The notes under the pieces: model-generated
The model's database searches: none
What the model was told of the DNA's origin: nothing
Seen by the model: the letters and a program-made list of their open reading frames with translations, nothing else
Shown: positions 47,801 to 59,800 of the stretch, piece after piece
Layout of the letters: every line of letters begins with the position of its first letter
Position numbering within the stretch: position 1 is the first letter of the stretch
Program-made: the position numbers and the translations under genes
DNA from: Lingula anatina
Taxonomy: Eukaryota; Brachiopoda; Lingulata; Lingulida; Lingulidae
Assembly: GCF_001039355.2 (NCBI RefSeq)
Contig: NW_019774147.1
Location: 445,750-509,749 of the forward strand
Length of the DNA: 64,000 nucleotides
Reading direction: 5' to 3'

Positions 47801-50800
47801 CTAAGATATATCACCATGACCATATATAAATTGTCTAGAAATTCAAAATGTGATTCTATGTGCTAATTTTTTTTCATAGTGGATATAATAATGGATATAA
47901 TTTGCCAATGTTTTTGCTTTACAGTTTAAATGTTTTCTCCATTTTCTAACCTTTTTAAAAAACTTAATTGCAGGACTCAAACCAACCATTTCATGCCCAT
48001 TAGCAGACCTCTCGGTGCTAGATGGTGAGACAGCCACCTTTAAATGTGAGTGCCTGAATGCGGACAATGCCTCTGTAAGCTGGCACAAGAATGGGAAATT
48101 ACTCAAACCATCAAAGGACTTTCAGCAGACATTTGATGGCAGAACAGCTACACTGATGATAGATGAGGTCTTCCCAGAAGAAAGTGGTGAATTCAAGTGC
48201 ACCTTCAATACAAAAACCGGACAGGCAGAAAGTACTGCCAAGATGATTGTCAAAGGTAATTGATCTATTGAAAAATATTTCAAACCAATTTGCTTATTCA
48301 GAAAATTTTTGTCAGGTCTACATCTATGATCTATGAGTTGATAATAGATAAAGGAATGGGGCAATGAAATCACTTCCTACGTAATGTAATGTAATGTAAA
48401 GCTGCCAAATATCTAATATTATGTTGGATTAAACAAAGCATATAGTTAAACACTGTAGATCATAAAAGGTGGGGATGATTGTCTGCCAAGAGTATAAAAC
48501 TAATATAACAATAACCATATTAACCCAAATGATATTAGGTAAAGTGTTGAGCAGTGTGGAAACAAAAACATCTGAGTTGATTATAGAAGGGGATAAGAAC
48601 CGGTGGGAAAAGTGAATAAACAGAGGCAGTAACTTACCCTTGACCAGGAATGTGATATTTGGCGCTGTACTAGGATTTGTGTTACTGCGATCAGTCCTGC
48701 ACGTCCCTGTGGCTGTGCTGCAATCTGGCGAGTGTCTTCTGAAGAGCGTAACTGATGCCTCATCTCTGTCATCTCTGCTCATGTGGTTCAAACTAGTGGC
48801 ATGATTGGCTAATAGTGTCAGAAGGTTAAATGTATGACAGTGTTATTTATAGAGGCACCTGTAGGCAGCGACTCGGATTAAATGTTAGCTTGATAAATCA
48901 GATTATGGACTAGCAATAATCTTTATAAATGTTTGGGAAGATACACTGCTGAAAGTAGTTGAGACATATACTATTAATATAAGGAATGAAAGCAATATAT
49001 AAAGGTACACTAAATAATCCAAAGGATATAACCAGTGGACAACTGTTATATATTATTTTCCAATAGATATTTCAATCATAACTGTGCTTAACAATGTGGT
49101 TGTTTTGTTCCTGTGAATTCCAGATGGTTCATAGACAGTAGCTATCTTTCACATTATTATCCCTTAATTTAGAAGTAAAAAGAATATTATTCCATTTTTT
49201 TCTTCCAGATAACCCCAACTTGGTGTCACCAGCATTTACCAAACAGCTTTCAGACCAGATAGTGATGGATGGGGATAAAGTTTCATTAGAGTGTGAAGTA
49301 TCTGGCACCCCTAAACCCACAGTGCTGTGGTACAAAGGCAGCAAAGTCCTGAAGAACTGCAGTGACTTTAAGCAGAGTTTTGATGGTGTAAAGGCTGTCT
49401 TGTGCATAACAGAGGTGTTTCCAGACGACACGGGAAAGTTTACATGTGAGGCCAAGAATGAAGCTGGGGAGGCAAAGAGCACATGTCAACTTACTGTGAA
49501 AGGTAAATTTTCTGACAAGGGGTCAAAAGAAGTACAGCACCCAATATGTCTGTCTGTGAAATAAAATGAAGGATAAAAGTGAACAAACAAAAGGACCATA
49601 GAATATTGTTATTTTATGACAAATAATGGTCACAAGGTAAAAAGTCTTTGATGTGCCTTTCCTCCCACTAAATGTTTCAGGGTTAACATCAATTTTTTTC
49701 TGAATCTGTACTTTAGAAAGGGAATATATTGAAAACAGTGCATATTTCATATAAGTTCATTCTCCAAAAAGCATTGATTCTCAAGTGTTATCTTCAGCAA
49801 AAGGTTAAGCTTCCAGCATTGGTGGGTAGATAGTCCACAGAAATACAGGAGCTGTTGGAGAAACTTGCCAACAATATCAGGGGTAGTGTCTGGAAATATG
49901 AGTCAATAAGGCAATTACCATTTGTTGAAATAATCTTGTGGACCAGTGTTGAAAAGGTTTAAGGTATTCATATTTTGTTTTGTTTGATTTTCAGAATGCA
50001 CAGTTTCATTCAAAAAGGCATTAAAAAGATGCATTCAAGCAAGTAAGATTTAAGACAGGGTTTGATACAGTTGTACCATACTACCGCATTCTTTACATTT
50101 TTTTTCAGAATACAGTCAAGAAGAAGAAGAGAAACAAGCTCCAAGTTTGCCACGCTTTACCAAATCCTTGATGGATATTGTGGCAGAGGATGGCCAGAAA
50201 GTAGAGTTGGAGTGCACTGTGGAAGCCTCGCCAGAACCCACCATATCATGGTACAAAGATGGCCTTATTATAAGTAAAAAGAACCCAGACTTCACCCAGG
50301 TTTTCTCAGATGGTGTTGCCAAACTGGTGATTAGTGAGGTTCTTCCTGATGATGAGGGTCAATTCAAGTGTCTAGTTAAGAACTCTGTGGGTGAGGCTGA
50401 AACGGTGGCTAATCTGAAACTGAAAGGTAAGATTGCATGGTTTTTTGTTTCTACAAAATTGATAAAAGATACAGTTTGCAGTAGATCAGTAGAATCTTAG
50501 TAGTATTGATGAAATAGATGAAATACTTTAATTGCTTTACTTTATTGTCCAATATTTCCCAAATGCATATTTACTTTTTTCTGACTACATAAAATATACT
50601 TAATCAATGTGTCCTAATTTTACAAAGTGGAAATTCTTTGATTTTAAAGTTAAGTATATATATTTTTTTGGGGGGGGGGGGGGTAAATGTATCATCTCTA
50701 ATTTCATTGTTCAAAATCAAACTTTTTTTTGTCAAAATCTAATTAAAATATGAAAGTTCTTGTAAACTGAACAGAAATACAAATTTTCATTTAATGGAGA

Positions 50801-53800
50801 TATCAGAATTTACATACAACATTGGTGAATTTTCAGTGCCTCCAATAGAAGGCAGGAGTCCTGAAATTCTGCAACCACTCAAAGACATGGTGGCCGTAGA
50901 TGGCAAACCAATGAGTCTACAGTGTCAGTTCTCTGCTGTACCAGAACCTACAGTCACATGGTACAAGAAAGGTAAACCACTTACAGAGGATGCAGATTTC
51001 AAGCTATATTTCCAGGATGGTGTTGCAAAATTAGAGATAATGGAAGTTTTTCCTGAAGATGAAGGAGAGTATGATTGTGTTGCCAAGAATGAATTTGGAG
51101 AGGCCAAATGCTCTTGCAGAATGGATGTTAAAGGTGAGTGACAGTATGGAAAAAGTTATTGTTAGTGCTTATTTTTTGTAAAAATATTGTTCTAAACATA
51201 AAATGAAGATTTTTTGATAAACCAAGCAGTAGACAATATATTTGCTTCTCTCCTTTTATCAAAAGATTTAATTTGTTTTCAGTTTAGTAACACCAGTTCC
51301 TTATATAAGTAAGATAAATGAATACTGGGTAGCAACTGTAGTTCCTTCATGTAATGAATCAATGATGACTTATTTTTTGGAACATAAGTCTCTGTTGTGC
51401 TCAAGTTTAATAATTATAGAATTAATTAAAAAAAAAGAATACTGTCTCATGAAAATAATAGTAAATGGACAGCATATCAGGCATTTAAAAGTTACCTTAA
51501 TCACATGAGTAGAATTCTTTTATTTTTCAACACACAGATAAGGTTACTTTGTATCTTATGTTATTGAAAGAGATCCATTTATAAAACTGTTTGGAATTAT
51601 GATTCAAAAACAAAATCTGTTAGCTCTTATCATATATGTGACTGTTACCCCTCATCATAGTATTTTTCAAATTCTAAGCTTCCTAGCATTTCTAGGTCAT
51701 TTTGAAAATATACTTTACTATTTGATGATATAGACATAGCACATGGATTGTATTTTTATGAGAACATGTATATGTATCTATGTTTTCCATTGTGACTGAA
51801 CCCTTCTGTGGACTGGGGCTGATAATATTCATAGCCACATGTCAATTTAAAATTGTCATTGTCAAAATAGGTTTGTATTTATTTCATTTGTGATTTCAAA
51901 TCAAATTGTGGTAGCTGTTACCTTGCTATCTTGAATGATTTGTTATCAAGTGATTCAGCCAAAATGTACTTTATGCCAGGTTTTACCAGGTGTGCACCTA
52001 ACACATCTTAAGTGGATTTAATGGCATAAGTGTTCAAACTGTTTCATACTACACAAACCACCAGACACAGATGTATGGCAATTATATCTCATTTCAAGCA
52101 GCAGCAATTTGCATAGTGGAGTGATATATATTAAAAAGTCCTAAATAAGCTATTCCATATTTTCTTAATACTGATTGATTTTATCATGCCGTGTTTATTA
52201 AGAAATTTTTATCACATAAGTAAAAGACTGGGGGTTTTCTGGAGGACCAGTGCTTGAAAAGGCAGTGATAAAAGGGTAATTTTACAGTGCCCATAAAGGT
52301 TATGTCACTTCTGTGGGAACACCACATGTATTGTCTGTTGTTTTAAAATTAATGATTTTAAAAAAATGCATGAGTAGACGTTTGAATTGAAAGTTTTATA
52401 AGGTATAATTTATGCATAACAGTCAACAGCTGGAGAAAAACACTACGTATACAGCTGCATAGATAGGCAGAAATAATTCAGCCTCATACCCAATTACTAA
52501 CATGTTTATGGTGAATTTCCACAGTGCATCATGCTCTTTGTTTTCTTTTTTCATCACATTTTAACAGCTTTGGCAATATAAGGTCGATGACTTGAACTTT
52601 TTTCTGCCAGCAGTATCTATTGCTTTTGTTTTTGAAATTAATTTAAAGTTTCCCTTGTCATTTTAAAGCTAACAGACCAGTAGAAGGAAAGGACCCTAGT
52701 GTCAGTGCCAATATAGAAAGTGTCCTTGAAGATTCTGTCACCACAGACACAGATGTGGTTGACAGGGCAGTCACAGACAGTGAGCAAAACTTGGAAAACA
52801 AGGAAGATACAGAAATGAAGGATAAAGTGGTAAGAACACTAAACGTTTAATACATATCAACATATACATTTCTATCAACCTAATATCTTTCAAATAACAA
52901 AATTTTATATGTGGGCTGAAAGAGCAGGCCAACAAATCATGAACAGAAAATGAAAAATGTTACTGAACAGCAGATATTCACTTAATATTTTGCCAAAATT
53001 ACTTTGAGCTCTCCCATTGTGTGCGTGATGTGAAAGAGATGAAATCTTACCAGTAAAATGTCAGAAGGTAGAAAACTAAATGTCAGTCTTTTTTCTTTCA
53101 GAATTAGATTTACAATATTATATTCCCTGCAGATGAAATGGTACTAAAGCAATACAGATAGTGTTCAGTTTATTTATCTATATTTTTTCAAATTAACATT
53201 AACAAATTGGCATCAAAAACACCACCATCATCAACATAGTTTTTTTCTTACAGAAAATGGCTCATTAATTTGAGATGGGAATATAACAGAAAAATAATAT
53301 TTATAAAGCTGCAGTAAAAGGACTGAAGTAGCAGTACATGGTGTGATATGTTTATTTGCTTGATAATGTCAAGACATGGGTTCAGTGTGTTTTCATGCAC
53401 AGCCAAATGGTAAAGTTCATCACTGCATGATTCAGCATTAGGATCAAACTTGGGAAAGTGAGTGGCTAAGCCACTGCTTCAAATCTCAACGCTTTGCTCC
53501 TTTCCAGTAGGCTTTCATAATTTTTTGATATTTTTATCACTTTTGATATTGCAAGAGCATTGAAGAAGTAATTTGTTGTTATTATTATGACAGCATAGAA
53601 AGTGTGTTTTTTGAATGGAAATGCCCATCATTTCCACTCAGGTGTTATGGAAGTTAACACTTTATCATGCATTGCAAGCACAATGTTATCCACCCCCCTT
53701 AAAAAAAAAAATTTCCTCTCACAATGTTTTTGACTAAGTTGAGCAGTGCTAGTGAATTATGTAATTTTGTTTAACCACCTAATACTCCTTTAACTATATT

Positions 53801-56800
53801 TCTGCCTCAAGCTATGTAGAAAGCGTTGAAAGAGAGTGAATGGTCTGATTCATCAATTTGAGTGATATTACAAGAGGAAAGAATAAAATAAAATATAAAA
53901 ATGTTATGCTAGATTTTAAAGGTAATAATGCAACAATCTGACATTGCAATTGGTACCACAGATCTTCAACATGGAAATGAGTGTCAGTGACCTTGGGTTG
54001 GTCACAGTGTCCCGCAACAATAGGAACATTGCATTATTACCTCATAATTCCAGTATTGTATTTATTTTTTCATTTTGTTATATAGTAAGCACTTGGTAAG
54101 AAGTCATTAGGACTGGCCTTACTAATACCTATCCATGTCCCCTCACCCTGTCCTAACCAACTCACACACCCTTGTGGTTGTCAAAGTGTGACACCTTCTA
54201 GATGTAAATACATTTTACATTCTAGCTTTTATTCTCTCTTCATACTTTTCTATGCTATCTTATCCCATCATCTCCATTAACCATCTTTCTGTGTAAGAAA
54301 TTGTTCTCAAGGCTTTAATGGTTTTCATCTGGTGCCCTATGATTAGCATCTGTAATTTTATTGATCATACTGATTGTCTGACCTTTACTGCGAGATGGTA
54401 GGACCCCATGACCCTCTATCACAATCCCACGGAGAAACAGAGTAATAGGACAGTTCATTCCTATTACATAGTTATTACAACCAAGATAATGCAGCAATAA
54501 GTTAGAAACCAATCATACAATTATATTACCAAAGAAGAGATGTTTTCTTGTGATAATTTCCGTCGTTATATTATGGTTTTTGCATCTGCATGAGAAGTGA
54601 AGTCTTTTTTTATGGATGATGATTCACCGTCAAATCAAATTTTGTAGCAGTCTGCGGATTCATAGGGGGTGTCTACCTCAGTTTTGTTTCTGTTTTTAAG
54701 ATTATCTTTTCCAAGTAACAGTTGGATACAGAGGTTGTTCTGTTTAATACATGTCCCTGATCAGGTTGTCAGTGTTAGGCTGCACTTGAATGTGCAGTAT
54801 TTGTTTTCCTCTAATCCTGTCAGCCCTATGGATCCTTGGCATTTACAGGGAACGTTCCATTTCCTGCTAACTACTTTTATTCACTATAGATTTCCTAATA
54901 TCAAGTTTAATTTCACCTAAATGATGTCAGCAAAGCATACCGACATCAGTGGCATGGCAATAGTAAATGAACACCTTCCTGTTTTTATGTTTTAAATAAA
55001 AAGCAAAATGTAATTATTTGAATTGATGATGGGCAGACCATTGCTTTGTTTGCATATATAATGACTATTTCTGTTGATATGAGCTTAATTTGAATACAGA
55101 CTTACTCTCCAAAGCCATTTTTCTATACTAAAAGAGAATTTGGTTAAATGTAAATTGTATGAATAGTGTAAAAAAACTTGATAAAATTATTCATGTGTTT
55201 AGAAAAGTACAAAGTGCAGGCATTACTGGCTCATCTCCCACTTAAAGGTACAAAGTCATAAGTCATCTCGTCTTTACCTGTGCAATATGAGCTACAGGCT
55301 GGGCTGTTCCTGCTCATAATTACATTAGAGGAGAAACTAAGAATCCCTTGGTAATGGATTCTTGGTGAAATATGTTAAACAACAGTTCAGATGAACTTTA
55401 CAAAGAATGTTTCCGCAGCATTGCTAATAACTTTCAGATCTACAGTTGATTTTTAAGCAAGGATAAAGGTATGTTCAACAAGAGTTATGACACAAATGCT
55501 TTTGCCTTAATAACATCTCATTTAACACACCCCGCCATTCCAAAAGGTCGCCCTCATTATCCACCATGATGCAGATTACCAGTATTTATTTTTCCTGCCC
55601 AAGTGTACTTGGGGTATCGTGGATAAATCTGGTAATTTTCTTGCAGAGTGGCTGCCAGAGTGCTCTTGGTCAGTTGATGATTAATCCTGGCATGAAATAA
55701 GACAAATCTGTAGGTGGAAGGTGATATAATCTGCTGGACTGGGAAGTAAAATATTATCTCTCTTTGAGTGGTTAGATGTGCCTTCAGTGACTTTTTACTT
55801 TTTCATCATTTGGGCCAGTGGTCAGAACTTATTGACCATCCAGGTATGTCAGTGCATTTCTTTTTTCTCTAGAAAAAGGTAGAAAGGCAAATTTGTCATC
55901 AAAGCGTAAGCTAGCCCTAGGTTTTCTTATATAAAGTTGAAGGGCATTTGATGTTAGAGCAGCTCAAGAATATGAGAAATCACGTGCAGCATGTGCTCTG
56001 TGGGTGCTCAGTCTGCAGTCTAGTAAAATATTGATTTATGCTGTATATGCACTACACAGGTGTATAATGTACATGCTGATTGCATGCAGATGTAGTTAAG
56101 AGATAATGACAATTCCTTTGGGAAGCACAAATTGGGTGTGTTTATTTTTGTTTGTTTGTTTGTTTGTTTGTTTTGATAAATATTATCTAGATGACAGTTA
56201 AGGACCAAAGATATTTTTTGGGAATGTTATACATGAAATACTCAGACCTAGGGAATTTTCCAGCCAATACATAAACACTTGTATATGTGCTCAGGAGAAT
56301 ATTCTGGATTTAAGGTGTGCATTTTCTCACTATCTGAAGGTTGAATGTTATGCAAGATGCAGTCACTCTTCACCTCAAAAATACCATTCATAAATGAAAA
56401 CAGAATTTTGCAAAATGATAGCAAAATGATTGCTTTGCAGTTTGTCAATGGCATGATCACTCAAACTACTTCTTGGTGAAGAGAAAGAATTTGTATTTTT
56501 AACTCGTAGAATTCTGTAGTGTTAGGGCATTACCATTAAGTTAGAACCTTGCTTTATTTCAACATCCCTTGGTGTTTTGAAAGTGGAGTAGGTGTCTGGC
56601 AATTCTCTGTGGTGTGCTTGCCCACCTGATTGCTATTGCATTTCACCCAGCCAACATGATCATCACAGCCAGTAGTGAGATAGTGTGGAAAGGTCAGAGG
56701 TCACAGGTCAATCCAGGTACTTGTCAGATTACCCGGGATAGACAGACATATATGGTAACAGCATTTCTTGGAGGCTTCTCCCACATGCCTCTGATTTGGC

Positions 56801-59800
56801 TTGGCCTGCTTTTTAGTCCTGCCTGTGGTTTCCCTGTAGTCTGAAAATAATACACAGGTAATACCGTGCTGGAGCGTGGATAAAAAGGTGCTAGCAGCTG
56901 GTGAGACTCTAGAGGAGGAATATTACTAAAAAAGCACACTATTTCCAGGTGATGTTTGAATTTATTGCTATTGTTATCACTGATATATATGTTTTTGTTA
57001 GATTTTTTGTTGGTGCCAATAGGCATGCAGTGCAATCGTTATATCATTGCCAGTCACTAATTACTATTTAACTTAAGATCAAAGCTGATGCATTTTCAGA
57101 TGTTTAGGTGCATGCCAAAGCCAATGCCCTTTAGAATAGTGCAGATTTTGATAAAAATAGTGCAGGTCAATACTGTCAGTACTGTTTTCCAGAGAGAATG
57201 TATTGATTGCTGTCAATGACTGTTGGTCAGTGAGATGTAATAACACTGCTATTCAACAGACACTGTATACTCTTATAATCGTTTAGACAAAAATTGTATA
57301 TGTCCTTGTGTATTTATGTATCTGTGATAGAGAGTACAGCACACAACCATCCATCATCATATTGGTTATTTTAGGAATCTAGAGTATTGATCATGAGAGG
57401 AGATTCTGTCAGTTTACTGTATTGCATGATATAATGCTGCTGTTGTGTTGGAAAGGCATTGTTTCATGCACTCCAGAATCTGAACACATTCATTAAGGGC
57501 TAAGTAGCTTTACTGAGAGGTTGCCAACTCTCTGCACAGTTTAGATATATCCTAGCTACCAGTATTATATTTATTTTGACTGTCAGTTCCCTTTGTTGTC
57601 AGGTGTTATTCCTCTGCTGATAACATGATAAGTGATAAATAGGAATATTTTTGGTCCTCATAATGTTGGCAACCCTGTAAGTGCTATCTCTATAATGTTA
57701 ATCATCATGTAAGCTCCTTAACTGGTATGATGTTAGTTAGTGAGTGGTCTGCAAGGTGGCATCCATGGCAAATCCCATTTCGGTTGGTTTGTAGATCTGT
57801 ATTCAGCATTTTTACCTGGCAAACTTGCATGCTTTTGAGTGGGCATACAAGTATGCATGTCTGGAAAATCACAGTCAGTCTCTTACTCTCAGCTATGTTC
57901 TCCTGTGTGGGTGATAAGTTGAAAACAGATGTCAAACCTTGTTTACCTTGATTTTCTCTGTCATGTTGCTGTGGTCGTCTCTTCATCATAACGAACTCTC
58001 TTTTTTGTTATTATTAACCAATTGATACTGTTGTATGGAAAATTTGGAAATTTTTAAAAATAAAAAACAACTCTTTATGCAGAATCTGTAATGAAATAAC
58101 ATTTCATGAATTTCTAACATTCTTCATCACTCAAGAATGCTAAAAAAGCACTTTTCTTTTGATATCTTTTTTATTAACTGATTTAATGATGTATATATAT
58201 ATATATATATTTTTTTTTTTGCATTTTAGCAATATAGTCAAAGAAAAGGGTAGCTGACTATATTTAAAACACATTATATATAATTATATATAATCAAACA
58301 GCATTTTTTCCTTGTGAAAATTAATTGCAAACTGCAGAAACTCTGAACTGGCAGGTGCCCAGAATAAAAGTATAAACCTGTAAATGTCACTTGAATGTGA
58401 ACCAAGACCACACATAGTTGGGAAACCATGTAAATCTGCAATTGAAAGATGATTCCAACCCTCTCTGTATGGCTGTGACAGAGGGGGGAAAGATGTTTAG
58501 TTACAAAACAAATTTGTTTTTAAAATTTGGAGTTATATCAGGAATACACATAGCTTCATCTCTGAAGTTTAGATAAGGTGTGTATGGTAAATGTAATTCT
58601 TGATTTCTAAGTGTATTATTCACATATCCTCTTAATCAGAAATAAGAACACTTGTATATTACAGTAAGTGATATATTTTCAACACTCTTACATAGATAAG
58701 ACAATGTTTTTTCATGCAAGTGGTTCGTTTGTTATATTGAACATTATTGGTTTCAGAATGTTATGTCTAAGATATAGTAGCAGAAAATTGGAAGTTGATA
58801 TGATGACTGACATTGTTTATTCAACAGGCTGAAGTTGACAGGGCAGTGACAGACACAGTAGCAGAAGAGATTTCAGAGAACAAGATGGCAGATGATCGGG
58901 ATGTGGATGAGATTAATGAGGAGGATGTCCTCCAGAGAATGGTAAATATACAACAAAAACAGTAGTGTATGAGAACATGTACAGGTGCATAAACATGTGT
59001 ACATGTGCCTTATTGTATATGTATGTACATGGGTAAATGTTTTTTTATTTTTTATTATTATTTTTAATCTCTTCCTTCCTGAAATGTTGAATGTATGCAT
59101 TTAAAACATTTAGGAACATTAGATTTTAAGATGAAATTATGAAAATTTTACCAATATGCCAAAATTGAGCTTCCATTTTATCCCACAGATGCTGAGATTG
59201 TGTTGATTTTGGCAGTGTTTTTCAAGTCTGGAAGCTGAAATTTGGTTTTAAAGCCAGTAGCTTGAATCTACACAACTGCCTGCCCACACACCATTCACTG
59301 TGTATTGTGATTTTACTTGCTCTTATGTGTTTCAGTCCTTTTCTCTAACTGCCTGGCAATTTTGTCAAAATTATTATCAGTTGAACCAACAGGCTTTCCA
59401 TCAGTTACTTATAATGTCTGCTCATTTGGTCTTGGTACCATGATGAAGCAATAAGTTACTACGGTTCTTGTAAGCAAATGTTTGTGGAGTTATTTTATAT
59501 ATTTTAATCAGAAAATTTACACTGCTTTATTGATTTAGGGAAAGTTTGTTGATATATTATATGAAACTTGCATATATCTTGGCTGTACAACCATTATGTT
59601 TGTTTTAGTACTTTGCTTTTTGGCATCCTTTCACATCCAGCTCCTTGGTTCTCATCATAGAATTACCAGTAATGTCATAATTTTGGCTGGTTGGCAGATA
59701 TACATTTACCTGTCTGCTGTTGCTCTTGCTTTGGCAGCTGGTTGTCCCACTACAGACCATCCACCAACATGAAAGGGCACAAGTCTTATTTGTCCAGTAC

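Larger units (their letters stand above)
52830..58827 (+). other. Intron 13 (about 6 kb)
   Basis: Phase-0 intron between the two acidic linker exons. It includes a GTTT microsatellite at 56149-56174 and a TA/T tract at 58192-58220. The open frames at 54669 and 56614 lack splice or domain support. Confidence 0.7.
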
